Notes under the pieces: generated by a model
What the model was told of the DNA's origin: nothing
The model's database searches: none
Seen by the model: only the letters and a program-made list of their open reading frames with translations
Assembly: GCF_027595985.1 (NCBI RefSeq)
Contig: NC_073306.1
Coordinates: 191,150,500-191,214,499 of the forward strand
From: Sorex araneus
Taxonomy: Eukaryota; Chordata; Mammalia; Eulipotyphla; Soricidae
Direction: 5' to 3'
Length of the DNA stretch: 64,000 bases
Shown here: positions 1 to 10,039 of the stretch, piece after piece
How the letters are laid out: each line of letters starts with the position of its first letter
How positions within the stretch are numbered: position 1 is the first letter of the stretch
Translations under genes and position numbers: made by a program

Positions 1-49
1 AAACTGAAACATAGAATTTTTAAAATATATATATATATATTTTTTTTTT

Positions 50-480
50 TTAGTGAATTTTTTTTTTAATTGAACCATCGTGAGAACAGTTACAAAGCTT
101 TCACGTTTAAGTCTGAGGCATACAATGATCAAATACCCATCTCTTCACCAATGCACATGTTCCACCACCAAGAACCCCAAGATAGCATCATCCCACCCCA
201 CCCTGCCTGTATAGCAGATGATTTTCACTTTACTCTCTCTTTACTTTGATTACATTCAATTTTCGACAGAAAACCCACTATTATTTTTTGATATTTTCCC
301 CTAACAATCAGACCTACCGAAAGACATCATTAGATCATTTGTTTTGTTTTTTTTATGTCTTTTTTAAAGATTTTATTAACTTATTTATAAAAATTGTATT
401 GAATCACCATGAGATAGTTACTAACTTTCATGTTTGTTTTCTATTGGTGATAATGAAGAGTATATGATGTCACAGAACTG
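50..480 (-). mobile_element. L1 LINE 3' end, antisense, with nested second L1 tail
   Basis: The plus strand carries poly-T followed by 'ttgaaccatcgtgagaacag' and the 'cacccatctcttcaccaatg'-type motif, which is the reverse complement of the L1 3' UTR seen at several other places here (14.5, 17.6, 41.4 kb). At about 349-434 a second poly-T plus 'gaatcaccatgagatagtta' interrupts it. The first copy then seems to resume at 'ttctattggtgataatgaag', which matches the order in the 41.7 kb copy. I read this as a short L1 tail inserted into an older L1. Confidence 0.65.
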
Positions 481-929
481 TGACAGCAGTTGTGTGGTTT
501 TGGGATTCTGGTAAGAATTTTTAAAATATATTTAAAACATCACTAATGCCTCAGTATGTTATAGGATAATGCCAAATGAGTGTGCTAGATGAAACCCGAA
601 TCTTGAAGGAAAGGAGATGAAAAATGAAAATGCCTGTGACATTTGAATAATGTTAAACTCTTCTATAAGTAAGCCTTGATAAATAGATAAATAGACTATG
701 AAACTGTGAGATAATATGCTGAAGAAATATTCTAGTTCTATGTGCATATAATGTATATGAAATACATAGTCCCATATATTTGAATATGATGAATACATTT
801 ATTTTGGCAAAAATAGAAAATAAATGGAGAAAAAAATGGTGAAGAAATGAAGCCTTATTTTTTACCTGGAAGGCTTCTAGTCATCACTGACTGTCAATTA
901 AATCTAGTATTCTTCCTAAGATATTCCTA
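481..929. other. No recognisable feature
   Basis: AT-rich sequence. The only long open stretch (559-798, minus) has no recognisable domain and looks like chance. The first bases may still belong to the L1 relic. Confidence 0.5.
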
Positions 930-1098
930 AATAACTGGACAAACAGTGTAGCTGGTAAGGTGCTTGCCTTGCACATGTCTGTCCTGGATTCAATCTCCAG
1001 CACCCCTATACTCCTCCAAGTCTGCCAGAAATGATCCCTGAATTTAGTTAGGAATAACCCTGAACAGTCAGCTGGGGCTCAAAACAAACAAAAAAGAA
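930..1098 (+). mobile_element. Old SOR-type SINE, form A
   Basis: The head 'gtgtagctggtaaggtgctt' followed by 'gccttgcaca' and a degenerate B box 'ggattcaatctcc' is followed by the form A body ('cagaaatgatccctgaattt', 'ggaataaccctgaac') and an A-rich tail. It is clearly diverged from the younger copies, so it is an old insertion. Confidence 0.75.
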
Positions 1099-1427
1099 AT
1101 ACCTAAAAGAACTATACCATAAACTATCTAGATATTTAAAAGAAGATATTTTATATAGATATCTGTATAAGTATAAAAGTTATATATATATATTATATGT
1201 GTACATGTACACATATAATATATGTATATACTTATATATGCATATATTATATATGTACATACATAATATATATAATGTGTGGTGTGTATGTAATTTTTAA
1301 ATTTAGTATTTATTTATTTTAATTGACACCCCATCTGTGTGGTGTGCTACTCCTGGCATATCAGTGGTGTCGAGTGTGAGATGCTGCACACTCTAGAAAT
1401 TCAAAAATTTTAAATGGGGTGATACAG
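1099..1427. repeat. TA/TATG-rich microsatellite in unique DNA
   Basis: Positions about 1170-1285 are an impure (TA)n/(TATG)n tract containing several short self-complementary runs. The rest is AT-rich with no gene. Confidence 0.7.
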
Positions 1428-1684
1428 CTGGATTGGAGCGGTAACACCACAGGTAGGGCATTTGCCTTGCATGCGGCCGACTCGGGTTCAATTCTTCCAA
1501 CCCTCTCGAAGAGTCCAGCAAGCTACTGAGAGTATCCAGCCCTCATGGCAGAGCCTGGCAAGCTACCTGTGGCATATTTGATATGCCAAAAAGTGTAACA
1601 ACAAGTCTCACAATGAAGATGTTACTGGTGCCCACTTAAGCAAATTGATGAACAAAAGGACAACAGTGCTACAGTACTATAGTA
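1428..1684 (+). mobile_element. SINE form B (tRNA-like head plus RTE-derived body)
   Basis: The tRNA-like head has the B box 'gggttcaattc'. The form B body follows: 'aagctactgagagtatcc', 'gcagagcctggcaagctacc', 'atatgccaaaa', 'gtaacaacaagtctcacaat', 'gttactggtgcccac'. It ends in 'cagtgctacagtactatagt', a short-period tail rather than poly-A. Confidence 0.85.
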
Positions 1685-1922
1685 AGTATATAGCCAAATA
1701 TATAAGCTTTTATTATATATGGAATTTATTTATTTATGCATTAATTTCTACTAATATGAGTATATATGAAAGCAAAGTAAATACTGATATGTATAAATAG
1801 AGTTGACCTATGAACAATGTAGCATTAGATGTGATAACCCTCCCTACAATAAAAATCTACATTTTCCAATTTCACTAACAACTTCTATTGACTTGCAAAC
1901 AATTTAAAAATGAGTACCTTTC

Positions 1923-2074
1923 GGGGCTGGAGTGATAGCACAGCCGGTAGGGCATTTGCCTTGCACTCGGCCAACCCGGGTTCGATTCCTAGCATCCCAT
2001 ATGGTCCCCTGAGTGCAGAGCCAAGAGTGACCCCTGAACATCGCTGGGTGTGACCCAAAAAGCAAAAAAAAAAA
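1923..2074 (+). mobile_element. SOR SINE form A with internal deletion
   Basis: It starts 'ggggctggagtgatagcaca' and ends in poly-A. About 25 bases of the usual body are missing between 'ggtcccctgag' and 'tgcagagcc', probably a slip between two 'ctgag' repeats. It is flanked by a near-perfect 10-bp target-site duplication (agtacctttc at 1913-1922, agtgcctttc at 2075-2084), so it moved by target-primed reverse transcription. Confidence 0.9.
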
Positions 2075-2313
2075 AGTGCCTTTCACACTATCCTGTAATT
2101 CATCAGTTGACCTTAATTAAGAAAAAAAAAAATTAAAAAAATGGTGAACCACAAACACGAATAACTAAGCAAGCAAACTGGAAAAAAAACAAAACCCTCC
2201 AAACAACCAAACTTGGAGATTTGGAGAAAACAGAAAAAGAATGTGAGTGGAAGCGAAAGGTAGAGAATCTTTTGCTAGAAGGATAGGACTGGCAGTGTGC
2301 AGGTGAATGTGTT

Positions 2314-2533
2314 TATCACTGTCATCCTGTTGCTCATTGATTTACTTGAGTGGGCTCAGTAACGTCTCCATTGTGAGACTTGTTGTTACTGTTTTTGGCA
2401 TATTGAATATGAGCCGTGTGGGATATATACTCTCGGAAGCTTGCCAGGTTCTCCGAGAGCGGAGGAGGAATCGAACCCAGGTCGGCCGTGTGCAAGGCGA
2501 ACGCCCTACTCGCTGCAGTATCACTCCAGCCCC
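2314..2533 (-). mobile_element. SINE form B
   Basis: The plus strand begins with the reversed RTE tail 'tatcactgtcatcctgttgc', passes through the form B body and ends in the reversed tRNA-like head ('tcgaacccaggtcggccg', 'tatcactccagcccc'). Part of the body is deleted near 2410-2425. Confidence 0.85.
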
Positions 2534-2740
2534 TGACGACCTATATTGATATAATCTAATGATAGAGCCATTGTATAAAAGAAGTAATGAGAAGAAAACA
2601 ACTGTATCTGTTCCCTCTGAGAACACCATGACACCGTCTCACCATGACAACCATCTGTGAAAGATGGAGGGAGGGTTCTTCACTTACACTCCACCATGAG
2701 GCACTTGATCTTGGAATTTTAGAGTCCAGAGCCATGAGAA

Positions 2741-3339
2741 GTCTCTTGCCCGCACCTGGCTGTCTTCCCCAAGGCCTCCTCAGAGCGGGTGGGCTCCAGC
2801 TTCCCTCCCCATCCCGAGCAGAGCTCTCGATGGCCGAAGACCCCCAGAGCCTAGCCACAGCCATGCTCAAGGCCCCTCTCCACATGTTCGGACAAGCTTC
2901 ACGCCTGAAAGAACTGGCAGAGGAACTCAGGTGTGTGGGACCCGGGGCTGAGACCTCCATGCTCGGATTGGGACTGGGCCTCCTCTGCCCAGATTTCCCA
3001 TCTCCCAGTAGCGAGGCGGTCACACCCAGGGACTGCCCCCAGCGCCCGTGTAATCCTGTCAACGACCAGCATCCAGAGATATCTTATAGCCTACTTCTCC
3101 CTCTGGGAGAACCTGGCAAACTACTGGGAGTTTCCTGCCCACATGGGAGAGTCTGGCAAGGTCCCCATGGTGTATTAATCTGCCCAAACCAGTAACAAGC
3201 TGGGTCTCATTCCTCTGACCCTGAAAGAGCCTCCAGTATGGCTTCCTTGTAAGGACGAGTAGAGAGAGGCTTCTAAAATCTCAGGGCTTGGATGAATGGA
3301 GACTTTACTGAGACCGCTCAAAAAATTCAACAATCAACG

Positions 3340-3383
<44 letters not shown>
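2741..3383 (+). mobile_element. Composite non-autonomous RTE derivative, about 643 bp, with perfect 13-bp TSD
   Basis: It is flanked by an exact 13-bp target-site duplication (agagccatgagaa at 2728-2740 and 3384-3396), which fixes both ends. It begins 'gtctcttgcccgcacctggc', is GC-rich for about 400 bases, then has the pieces 'tctgggagaacctggcaaac', 'aaccagtaacaagctgggtc' and 'tctgaccctgaaagagcctc'. The last of these also lie upstream of the endonuclease in both RTE copies here. It ends with an RTE-like 3' end ('gaatggagactttactgaga', 'caatcaacgggatgatgatg') and a GAT repeat. A second copy lies in reverse at 9047-9553. The open frames inside it (2556-3195, both strands) reflect GC content and encode no recognisable domain. 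Confidence 0.85.
3341..3383 (+). repeat. (GAT)n tail of the composite element
   Basis: About 14 tandem GAT units directly after 'caatcaacgg' and directly before the 3' target-site duplication. Short-period microsatellite tails in place of poly-A are typical of RTE-clade retrotransposition. Confidence 0.9.
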
Positions 3384-3384
<1 letters not shown>

Positions 3385-3396
3385 GAGCCATGAGAA

Positions 3397-3739
3397 ATAA
3401 GTCTTTGCCAAGTAAGCTACTTTTTAAAAAGTGATAATTTTGATTATTCTGATATTTCAAAGAAACAATGGTCTTGTTCTTTTTTTATTACAGAGGGCAA
3501 TGGGAAGTTCTCATTTAGTAAAATTGTCAGTTATACTAAAACATTCTACTAAAGAATCATGACTGTGTTAATCATTGTCACCATTATTATCATCAAAATA
3601 ATCAAAAGATATTTAAGTACTAGGCTCTAGTCAGTTTAAAAGAATTGAGGTTAAATGGAAGTCTTTATGTTACAGAAACATGGGTTTCTTCCATATCTTC
3701 ATATTGATTTTTAAAGTTTACATAAAGAAAACTATTTTT
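3397..3739. other. No recognisable feature
   Basis: AT-rich single-copy-looking sequence without a convincing open frame or repeat signature. Confidence 0.5.
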
Positions 3740-3900
3740 AAGGGTCAGAGAGATACTAAGGCAGGTAGGCACTTGTTATGTGCACAACTGTCCAGGGTTC
3801 CATTCTTTAGAACCCTGAATGGTTCCTCCTTGCCTGCCAGGTATTATCCCTGAGCACACTCTGAGCTGAGGAGTGGCCAAAAAACTAAAAAAAAAACAAA
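3740..3900 (+). mobile_element. Old SOR-type SINE, form A
   Basis: Degenerate head 'gggtcagagagatactaagg', a weak B box 'cagggttccattc', then 'gtattatccctgagcacact' and an A-rich tail. Diverged and old. Confidence 0.7.
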
Positions 3901-4493
3901 AGCAAAAAGCTATTTTAGAAACTTATTATACTAATTGAGGTTTTGATGGATTAGGTGGGTTGAGAAAAGTTCGAAAGGTGTTTGAGCAAAGAATATCTAC
4001 AATTTTATTTGAATAAATAAGATTCTGCTTTTTATACTGGAAATAATAAAGTGAGATGTTAACTAGTACTATATGTTTGTACAGTTTTTTTCACCTCTTC
4101 ATTCAATCCAGTTTCCTTATAATTTTAATAAAAGAAACGGCTTTTACCTTCATAGAAAGGAAAATCTTATATAATAAATAGCGATTTCTAAAAGTAGAGT
4201 AGAAAGCCTTGATCTTTTTTTCTTTACACTACACTCACTTACATATTGAGTATCATGTAATAGAATTATATGTTCTGTGATAGTGCTGCACTTGGTGTTG
4301 TTACTCTCAGCTTTTTAAATACCATCTTTACCACTTACTAACAAAATGAATTTTAAAAGACTGTAAATATCAGTTAATTCCAAAACATCAGATATGTTAG
4401 CATTATCCGGTACTAAGTACCCTTCCTTTGGTGAGCAAATATTGAGAAACATGTGATTTAGATGATGATGGAAATCTGAGGGTTTTTGGTACT
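3901..4493. other. No recognisable feature
   Basis: AT-rich, no gene. It ends at the 5' target-site duplication of the next SINE. Confidence 0.5.
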
Positions 4494-4509
4494 TTAGAAA
4501 TCTGGGTTC

Positions 4510-4700
4510 TGGGGCTGGAGCAATAGCACAGCCAGTAGGGTGTTTGCCTTGCATGCGGCCGACCCGGGTTCGATTCCCAGCAACCCAGATGGTCCCCTGA
4601 GCACCACCAGGGGTAATTCCTGAGTGCAGAGCCAGGAGTGACCCCTGTGCATCGCTGGGTGTGACCCAAAAAGAAAAAAAACAGAAAAAAATTTAAAAAA
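4510..4700 (+). mobile_element. SOR SINE form A, complete, 16-bp TSD
   Basis: Full head ('ggggctggagcaatagcaca', B box 'gggttcgattcc'), form A body and A-rich tail. Exact 16-bp target-site duplications (ttagaaatctgggttc at 4494-4509 and 4701-4716) show a fairly recent insertion. The A-rich tail points to mobilisation by L1 machinery. Confidence 0.95.
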
Positions 4701-4789
4701 TTAGAAATCTGGGTTCCTATTTCTCTGATTCTTTTTTCTCTGTGTGTCTTTGTTATTTTTAACCTTTTTTTTTAAAAAAAAATTATCAT

Positions 4790-5055
4790 GGGCTGGAGTG
4801 ATAGCACAGCAGGTAGGGCGTTTGTTTGCCTTGTGTTGCACACAGCCAACCTCCATTTGATTTCTCTGTCCCTCTCGGAGAGCACGGCAAGCTACTTAGA
4901 GTATTCCACCCGCACAGAAGAGCCTGGCAAGCCTGTGGCCTATTCAATATGCCAAAAACAGTAACAACAAGTCTCACAATGGAGATGTTACTGGTGCCCG
5001 CTCGAATAAATCGATGAACAATAGGATGACAGTGCTACAGTACTACAGTACTACC
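4790..5055 (+). mobile_element. SINE form B
   Basis: Same head as the form A copy just upstream, then 'tccctctcggagagcacggc', 'agcctggcaagcc', 'atatgccaaaaacagtaaca', 'gttactggtgcccgctcgaa', ending in repeated 'acagtacta' units. It lies 74 bp downstream of the form A copy's 3' TSD, so the two body types can be compared side by side. It carries a small 4-bp duplication in the head ('gtttgtttgcc'). Confidence 0.9.
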
Positions 5056-5598
5056 AGGACCACTGTTGGTGTGGAGTTGGCGATTTTCAAGTCCTTAGTT
5101 TCTTCCTGCTACTCAGAAATGTTCATCTTAGATCTATTATTTGGTCTAAGCTGGATACAAACACTAGTCTGAGTGTGTGTCTGTGTATGTACATGCAAAT
5201 ATGGTCTTGCATATTGTGATAAGGCTTCTTGTCCAAAGTTGGTTTCTATTTTGAGCTCAGAATTCCTAGAATCAACTCTTCCCTTTTTCCAACTTGAGCT
5301 GAAATAAGTAAAATAAATACATATATGGATGCAAATGATTGTTTAATAATAGCCTTGTTTTGAGTCTTTATTTAGAAGTTTGTTGATGTTTTATGACCTG
5401 AAATACCTTCAGAACTTAACACTTTATATCAATTAACTTGTTGAAATGATTTTTATTATATATAGTTTTTCTCAAATTGAATTTTCTAAGTACCTTCCCA
5501 CAACTAAATGTGAATTTTTTTGTACCTGAATGAAATCTTGTTAGCTAAATTATGAAAAATAATTAGTCAAAATTATCAAAACTTAAAAAATTACAAAT
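5056..5598. other. No recognisable feature
   Basis: AT-rich, no convincing gene or repeat up to the LTR target site. Confidence 0.5.
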
Positions 5599-5604
5599 GA
5601 CGTC

Positions 5605-5909
5605 TGTGGAGAGCCTCCACGGGACCATGCTTTGTAGCGTTCTTTGTAATCAACACCTGTGTGCTTCGAAAACAACTCCTAATAAGGAAACAGGATGTCT
5701 TGCCACGCCCATAAGCTGTAACTAACCTATCAGCTGCAGACACTTGGGCGGAGGAGGCAGCGAGGGGTAAAAAGGAGGGAAGCTGCCTAGCTAGGTATGG
5801 GATTCCTCCTCGTTCGTCCCTTGTCCCTCGTTCCTCTTTCCCGTTTTGCATAAGAAGGTCTCTGAATAAATCGGTGCCAGAAGAATCTCCGGGTTGCGTG
5901 TTTTCTTAC
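5605..5909 (+). mobile_element. Solo LTR of an endogenous retrovirus, probably class II (ERVK-like)
   Basis: A 305-bp element begins 'tgtggagagcctcc', ends 'gttttcttaca' (TG...CA), and is flanked by an exact 6-bp duplication gacgtc (5599-5604 and 5910-5915). Six-base duplications are typical of class II elements. A TATA-like 'gtaaaaagg' lies near 5767 and the polyadenylation signal 'aataaa' at 5865-5870, giving a plausible U3-R-U5 order on the plus strand. No internal retroviral genes lie on either side, so the provirus has been reduced to one LTR by recombination. It is GC-richer than its surroundings. Confidence 0.85.
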
Positions 5910-5915
5910 AGACGT

Positions 5916-6647
5916 CATTTTAGTTTCTGTTAAAGGAATCACAAGTAAACAGATAATTCAATTTGTGTAACTCATTCAAATTGATAAGAGAACTAAAAAT
6001 TTTTTGTTTGTACTGGAATTTATTTTTTTAAATACTGTACAACCAAAGGTGCAACCAATAATTACTTATAAGAAAAATACAAAAGGCTAATAGATACTTA
6101 AGTATTGACAAATTTTTATGTAATATAATAACCCACACTAAATTATAAAGTAGGGTTTTGAAACAAACTTACTGATTTACTTTCAAGCTACAACTCTTTC
6201 AAAGATTCTGTCCCATTTTACCCAATCTAGAATAAACAAATCTGACATTTTAATTAAAAGAAAAACTTGAATAACATAATTTTTCTACTTAATAGCTGAT
6301 TTAATTAAACATACAGAAGTATAAAGCCTATTTGTCTCAGAAAATTCAAGGATATGCAATGTACCATGTAAAATGATGACCCGAGAATTAATTAAACATG
6401 TTATTTCCTTATAAACTGAAATATAGACCTTGTAATATCACTTTTGGTGGGTTTATGTCTCCATAGTATACATGTAACTTCTTTGTAATTATATTTTCTG
6501 GAAATTTTATCAATAAAAAAATTAAAAACAGGTATAATGTTGCAGTGCAGGTGTAATAGAATGTAAAACAAATGTATTTCTATCTACTGTAGCAAAATTT
6601 CTACAGATCTATCATCATTGGGATAAAGACGTCTTAAGAAAGATAAA
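5916..6647. other. No recognisable feature
   Basis: AT-rich sequence, no gene seen. Confidence 0.5.
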
Positions 6648-6820
6648 AGGGACAGCAGAGTGGTTAAGTCACTTACCTTGCACAGGACTACACAGGTTCA
6701 ATCCCTGGTACCCCCTTTAGGTACTTAAGGCCCTCAAGAAGTAATTTCTCAGCAGAAAACTAGGAGTAAGCCCTGACATTTCCGGGTGTGACTCAAAAGC
6801 AAAAACAAAGAAACAAACAA
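6648..6820 (+). mobile_element. Old SOR-type SINE, form A
   Basis: Diverged head 'agcagagtggttaagtcact', B-box relic 'caggttcaatccc', body 'ctaggagtaagccctgacat', 'ccgggtgtgactcaaaagc' and A-rich tail. Confidence 0.8.
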
Positions 6821-7199
6821 AATATTATTTACATTGAATAGGAGACTCTCTGAAATGGTATGTGAGTCATAACCATCCCATTAAGCAACCTAAATTGATG
6901 TTCAAATATTGTTTCTTTAAAATATTCACTCACCTAACATAACTATTATTTAATGCTGTGGTATTGCTGAAAAGTAAACAAGTCCCAATGAGACACAGCA
7001 ATAAGTAAAAATTTACCTCACACATCTGCATGGATATATAACTGGTCTGAATTCACTCATGAATTTGTCACCTAGCTTAGAGTGGTGTAACTGCCTCAGC
7101 ATTTTGGCTCACAAACATGCCTGAGTATTAAGTCAATTCATTACTGATACAAAATTACCTCAGCACATACAGCTTAGATAGCTTGAATAAAAGATTTTG
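6821..7199. other. No recognisable feature
   Basis: AT-rich; no gene or repeat identified. Confidence 0.45.
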
Positions 7200-7430
7200 G
7201 GTTTGGGGGCCTTTTCTTTTGGTACTTCTGAAAACAGGTAGGTTGATGGTTCAGTGTTCAAACTGAATGATTTAGTACTGTTTGGGTCTGTGACACTAGG
7301 CATTGCCAGGGCCACCCCAGTGGTGCTAAGTGACATCCAAGGATATACCCAGAGATTCTTAAGAAGCCATATGGCGCTGAGACATGTGAGGCATAGGTCC
7401 TAGCTGTTGTATTATCTTCCAGCCTTGTGA
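7200..7430 (-). mobile_element. Very old SINE relic, form A-like, antisense
   Basis: The reversed body is visible as 'ggccaccccagtggtgctaa' and 'agccatatggcgctgagac', and the reversed 5' end as 'attatcttccagcc'. It is heavily diverged, and the left part contains unrelated-looking sequence. Confidence 0.5.
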
Positions 7431-7799
7431 AGAGCTTTTATAATATCTAGTTTCAGTATTCAAGCCTAGGTCTGCTGTCATATCAGCTGTAAAATAAGAG
7501 GTGCTCAATGGCAAGGTGAGTCAACCGAACTTTCACACCTCTCCTTCTGGCACATTTGCTAATATCTTATGGTCACATCTTTTAACCACATCAAATGGAT
7601 AAATACAGTTGGAACAGGGAAGGAATTATTTGGTGCATGCTATGTACTCCTGAGATTCCCTTTCAGCAATGAAGAACACCTCTAAAGTGTTAGTTCAGTT
7701 CAGAAGCTGCTTTAGTGGAATAGAGTAATCTTATAAATACCTCTCCTTCAGGAGAAACTCACATTAGGTGTCTAGTTGACACAAAAATGTTAAAAACAC
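7431..7799. other. No recognisable feature
   Basis: No gene seen between the SINE relic and the L1 fragment. Confidence 0.45.
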
Positions 7800-7804
7800 T
7801 TATA

Positions 7805-8113
7805 TGCAAAGTTCATGACTTCATCTTTTCTAACAGCTGCATAGTATTCCATTGTATAGATGTACCAAAGTTTATTTAACCAGTCATCTGTTCTCAGACA
7901 CTTGGGTTTTTTCCAGATTCTGACTATTGTAAACAGTGTGTGGGGGGACAGGATTGAAGGGTGGGAGGGATACTGGGTTCATTGGTGGTGGAGAATGGAC
8001 ACTGGTGGAGGGATGGGTTCTCAAACATTGTATGAGGGAAACACAAGCATGAAGATGGGTAAATTTGTAACTGTACCCTCACAGTGACTCACTAATTGAA
8101 AAAATAAATAAAA
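7805..8113 (+). mobile_element. L1 LINE with 5' inversion (twin-priming product)
   Basis: Positions 7805-7940 read as the antisense end of L1 ORF2 ('agtattccattgtatagatg', 'gggttttttccagattctga'). From about 7941 the sequence switches to the sense L1 3' UTR ('gagggatactgggttcattg', 'gtggtggagaatggacactg', 'gtaactgtaccctcacagtg') and ends in an A-rich tail. Opposite orientations meeting at one point are typical of twin-primed L1 insertions. Confidence 0.75.
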
Positions 8114-8115
8114 TT

Positions 8116-8478
8116 TAAAAAAATGTTAAAACCATGCACTTTCACATGAACTGTAAATGGTAAACAAATAATAATTCTATTTTTAGATCTCTCCCTGGGC
8201 TCATCTGGGACAGCCATGGTGACTTTCAGATTCCAATGTCTCCATCTGTAAAATCTTAATTCTTTCTACTCCAGTCTGTAGATAATGAACCCAAGATACA
8301 TCTATAAATTATGCTTTGTTATTAATCATTTCAGTATCTATATCCCAAAGAGTTAATTTGCAACATATTGCAAAATTTTAAGGTAAAGGACCTGGGTCCT
8401 GTGAAATGTGAACTGAAGTCGAAAATGCCATCAGCTTAGCACAACGTTCTAGCATAAAAGTCTAGCAGTGTAAATTTT
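8116..8478. other. No recognisable feature
   Basis: AT-rich, no gene. Confidence 0.45.
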
Positions 8479-8479
8479 G

Positions 8480-9046
8480 GTTCTTTTAACATAATATTAA
8501 CATGCTCCTCATCACATATCATTGGGGGGAATGCATATCAATACAAAAATGAAACACTACCTCACTCGCACCAATTAGATTGGATAATGTAAAAGAACAA
8601 AAGCAATCTGCAGCAGTATGTATGGGGGGAAGGAACCCTCAGCCTCGAGGGTATGAATGCTGACTGGCTCAGCCTCTGTGGACAGTTTTCAAAAATAGGA
8701 ATTGAGCTTTGATACTGTGCAGAAATTACACTTCTTGGCATCAATTTCCAAGGACCCCAACACTATTTTGAAAGTATCTTTATCCCCTTGTGTTCATTGC
8801 AGAACAATGCACAATAGCCAAGATCTGGAAACAACACAAATGCCCAAGAATATATCACTGGATAAAGAAATTATGCTATATAAACAAAATGGAATACTAT
8901 TCAGCTATAATGAAATATTAAATATAATTATGTATTTTGCAATTACATGAGTGGAATTAGAAGGTATATAGCTGAGTGATATGAGTTAGTAGAGAGGCAA
9001 CAACAGAATGATTTCTTTCATATGTGCAATATAAAAAAATATAAGA
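8480..9046 (+). mobile_element. L1 LINE, ORF2 C-terminal end and 3' UTR relic
   Basis: Matches the typical mammalian L1 ORF2 end: 'gaaccctcagcctcg', 'ttcattgcagaacaatgcac', 'aatagccaagatctggaaac', 'ggaatactattcagctataa', 'gctgagtgatatgagttag'. The reading frame is broken throughout. The composite element at 9047-9553 abuts its 3' end. Confidence 0.8.
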
Positions 9047-9553
9047 TCCCGTTGATCTTACTCGAACGGTCTCAGTAACCTCTCCATTCGTCCTATCCCT
9101 GAGATTTTAGAAGCCTCTCTACTCGGCCTTCCCAATGATGCTGCATTGGAGTCTCTTTCAGGGTCAGGGAAATGAGATCCAGCTGGTTACTGGCTTTGGC
9201 ATATGGATACACCATGGGAAGCTTGCGAGGCTGTCCCATGTAGGCAGGAAGCTCCCAGTCACTTTCGAGTTTCTCCCATAGGGAGAAGTAGGTTATAAGA
9301 TATCGCTTCTGGGAGTTTGCTTTTAAGTCTCTGGATGTTGGCCATTGATAGGATTACACACACCTGGGTTCCTCTGCCAGTACCTTCATGTGTGAGGCCT
9401 GTCTGAATGTGTGGAGAGGGGCCTTGAGCATGGCTGTGGCTAGGTTCCGGTGGTCTTCAGCTGCTGGGAGCTCTGCTCGGGGCGGGGAGGGAAGCTGGAG
9501 CCCATCCTCTCCGAGGGGCCCCAGGAAGACAGCCAGGCGTGTGGGCAAGAGAC
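9047..9553 (-). mobile_element. Second copy of the composite RTE derivative, antisense
   Basis: Read on the minus strand it begins 'gtctcttgcccacacgcctg', as the copy at 2741 does. It shares the 'agagctcc', 'ctcaaggcccctctccacac', 'agatatcttataacctactt', 'ccatggtgta' and 'ctgaccctgaaagagactcc' blocks, and ends 'gaatggagaggttactgaga' then 'gatcaacgggatc'. It is about 135 bp shorter than the first copy; most of the missing material is a block corresponding to about 2935-3045. I could not confirm a target-site duplication. Confidence 0.8.
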
Positions 9554-10039
9554 TCTCTTGCATTATAAAAATTTTTACATTATAAATAGACTCCCTTATA
9601 TTATAAATGAAATGAGAATAGTAAGCAAATGATTAAAAAAAATGGTAACTTCCTCTTCAGAACTGGATTACTTGAAGAAGGAAGACTATGGGATTAGTCT
9701 GTGGAAAATTAATAGAGGTAAAGGGGCACTCCGGTGTCAATGTTAGGGGTAGAACAGTTATGTGTGTATCTGTTATCTATTGCATTGCAAAGCATGGCAC
9801 AGCAGTAAAAATGAGGGGATTCTAATTAGACATATTTTCTCCTAAATATAGCCATTTTGCATCCAAATTCACTTTTAATATTGTATAATGTTCTAGTCAC
9901 CCAGTATCATACCTAACCTGTGTTTATAGCTTCTCGACTTTTCCTTTTGGCCATATTAATGCCTTTGTTAGGTTGTTTCAGTTCTATTACTTTGCTTGTC
10001 AGAATTTAATTCTTTTTAAAAATTTGAGCTCAACTGTTA
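9554..10039. other. No recognisable feature
   Basis: AT-rich, no gene. Confidence 0.45.

Noticed and set aside
2556-3195. Overlapping 168- and 183-codon open frames on both strands
   Set aside because: They lie inside the composite retroelement (2741-3383), run on both strands, and show no recognisable domain; the length follows from GC content.
3341-3383. (GAT)n as a coding poly-Asp or a CRISPR-like array
   Set aside because: It is a 3-bp microsatellite bounded by a target-site duplication; no spacers exist.
5591-5851. 86-codon minus-strand open frame as a gene
   Set aside because: It lies within the solo LTR, antisense to it, with no domain.
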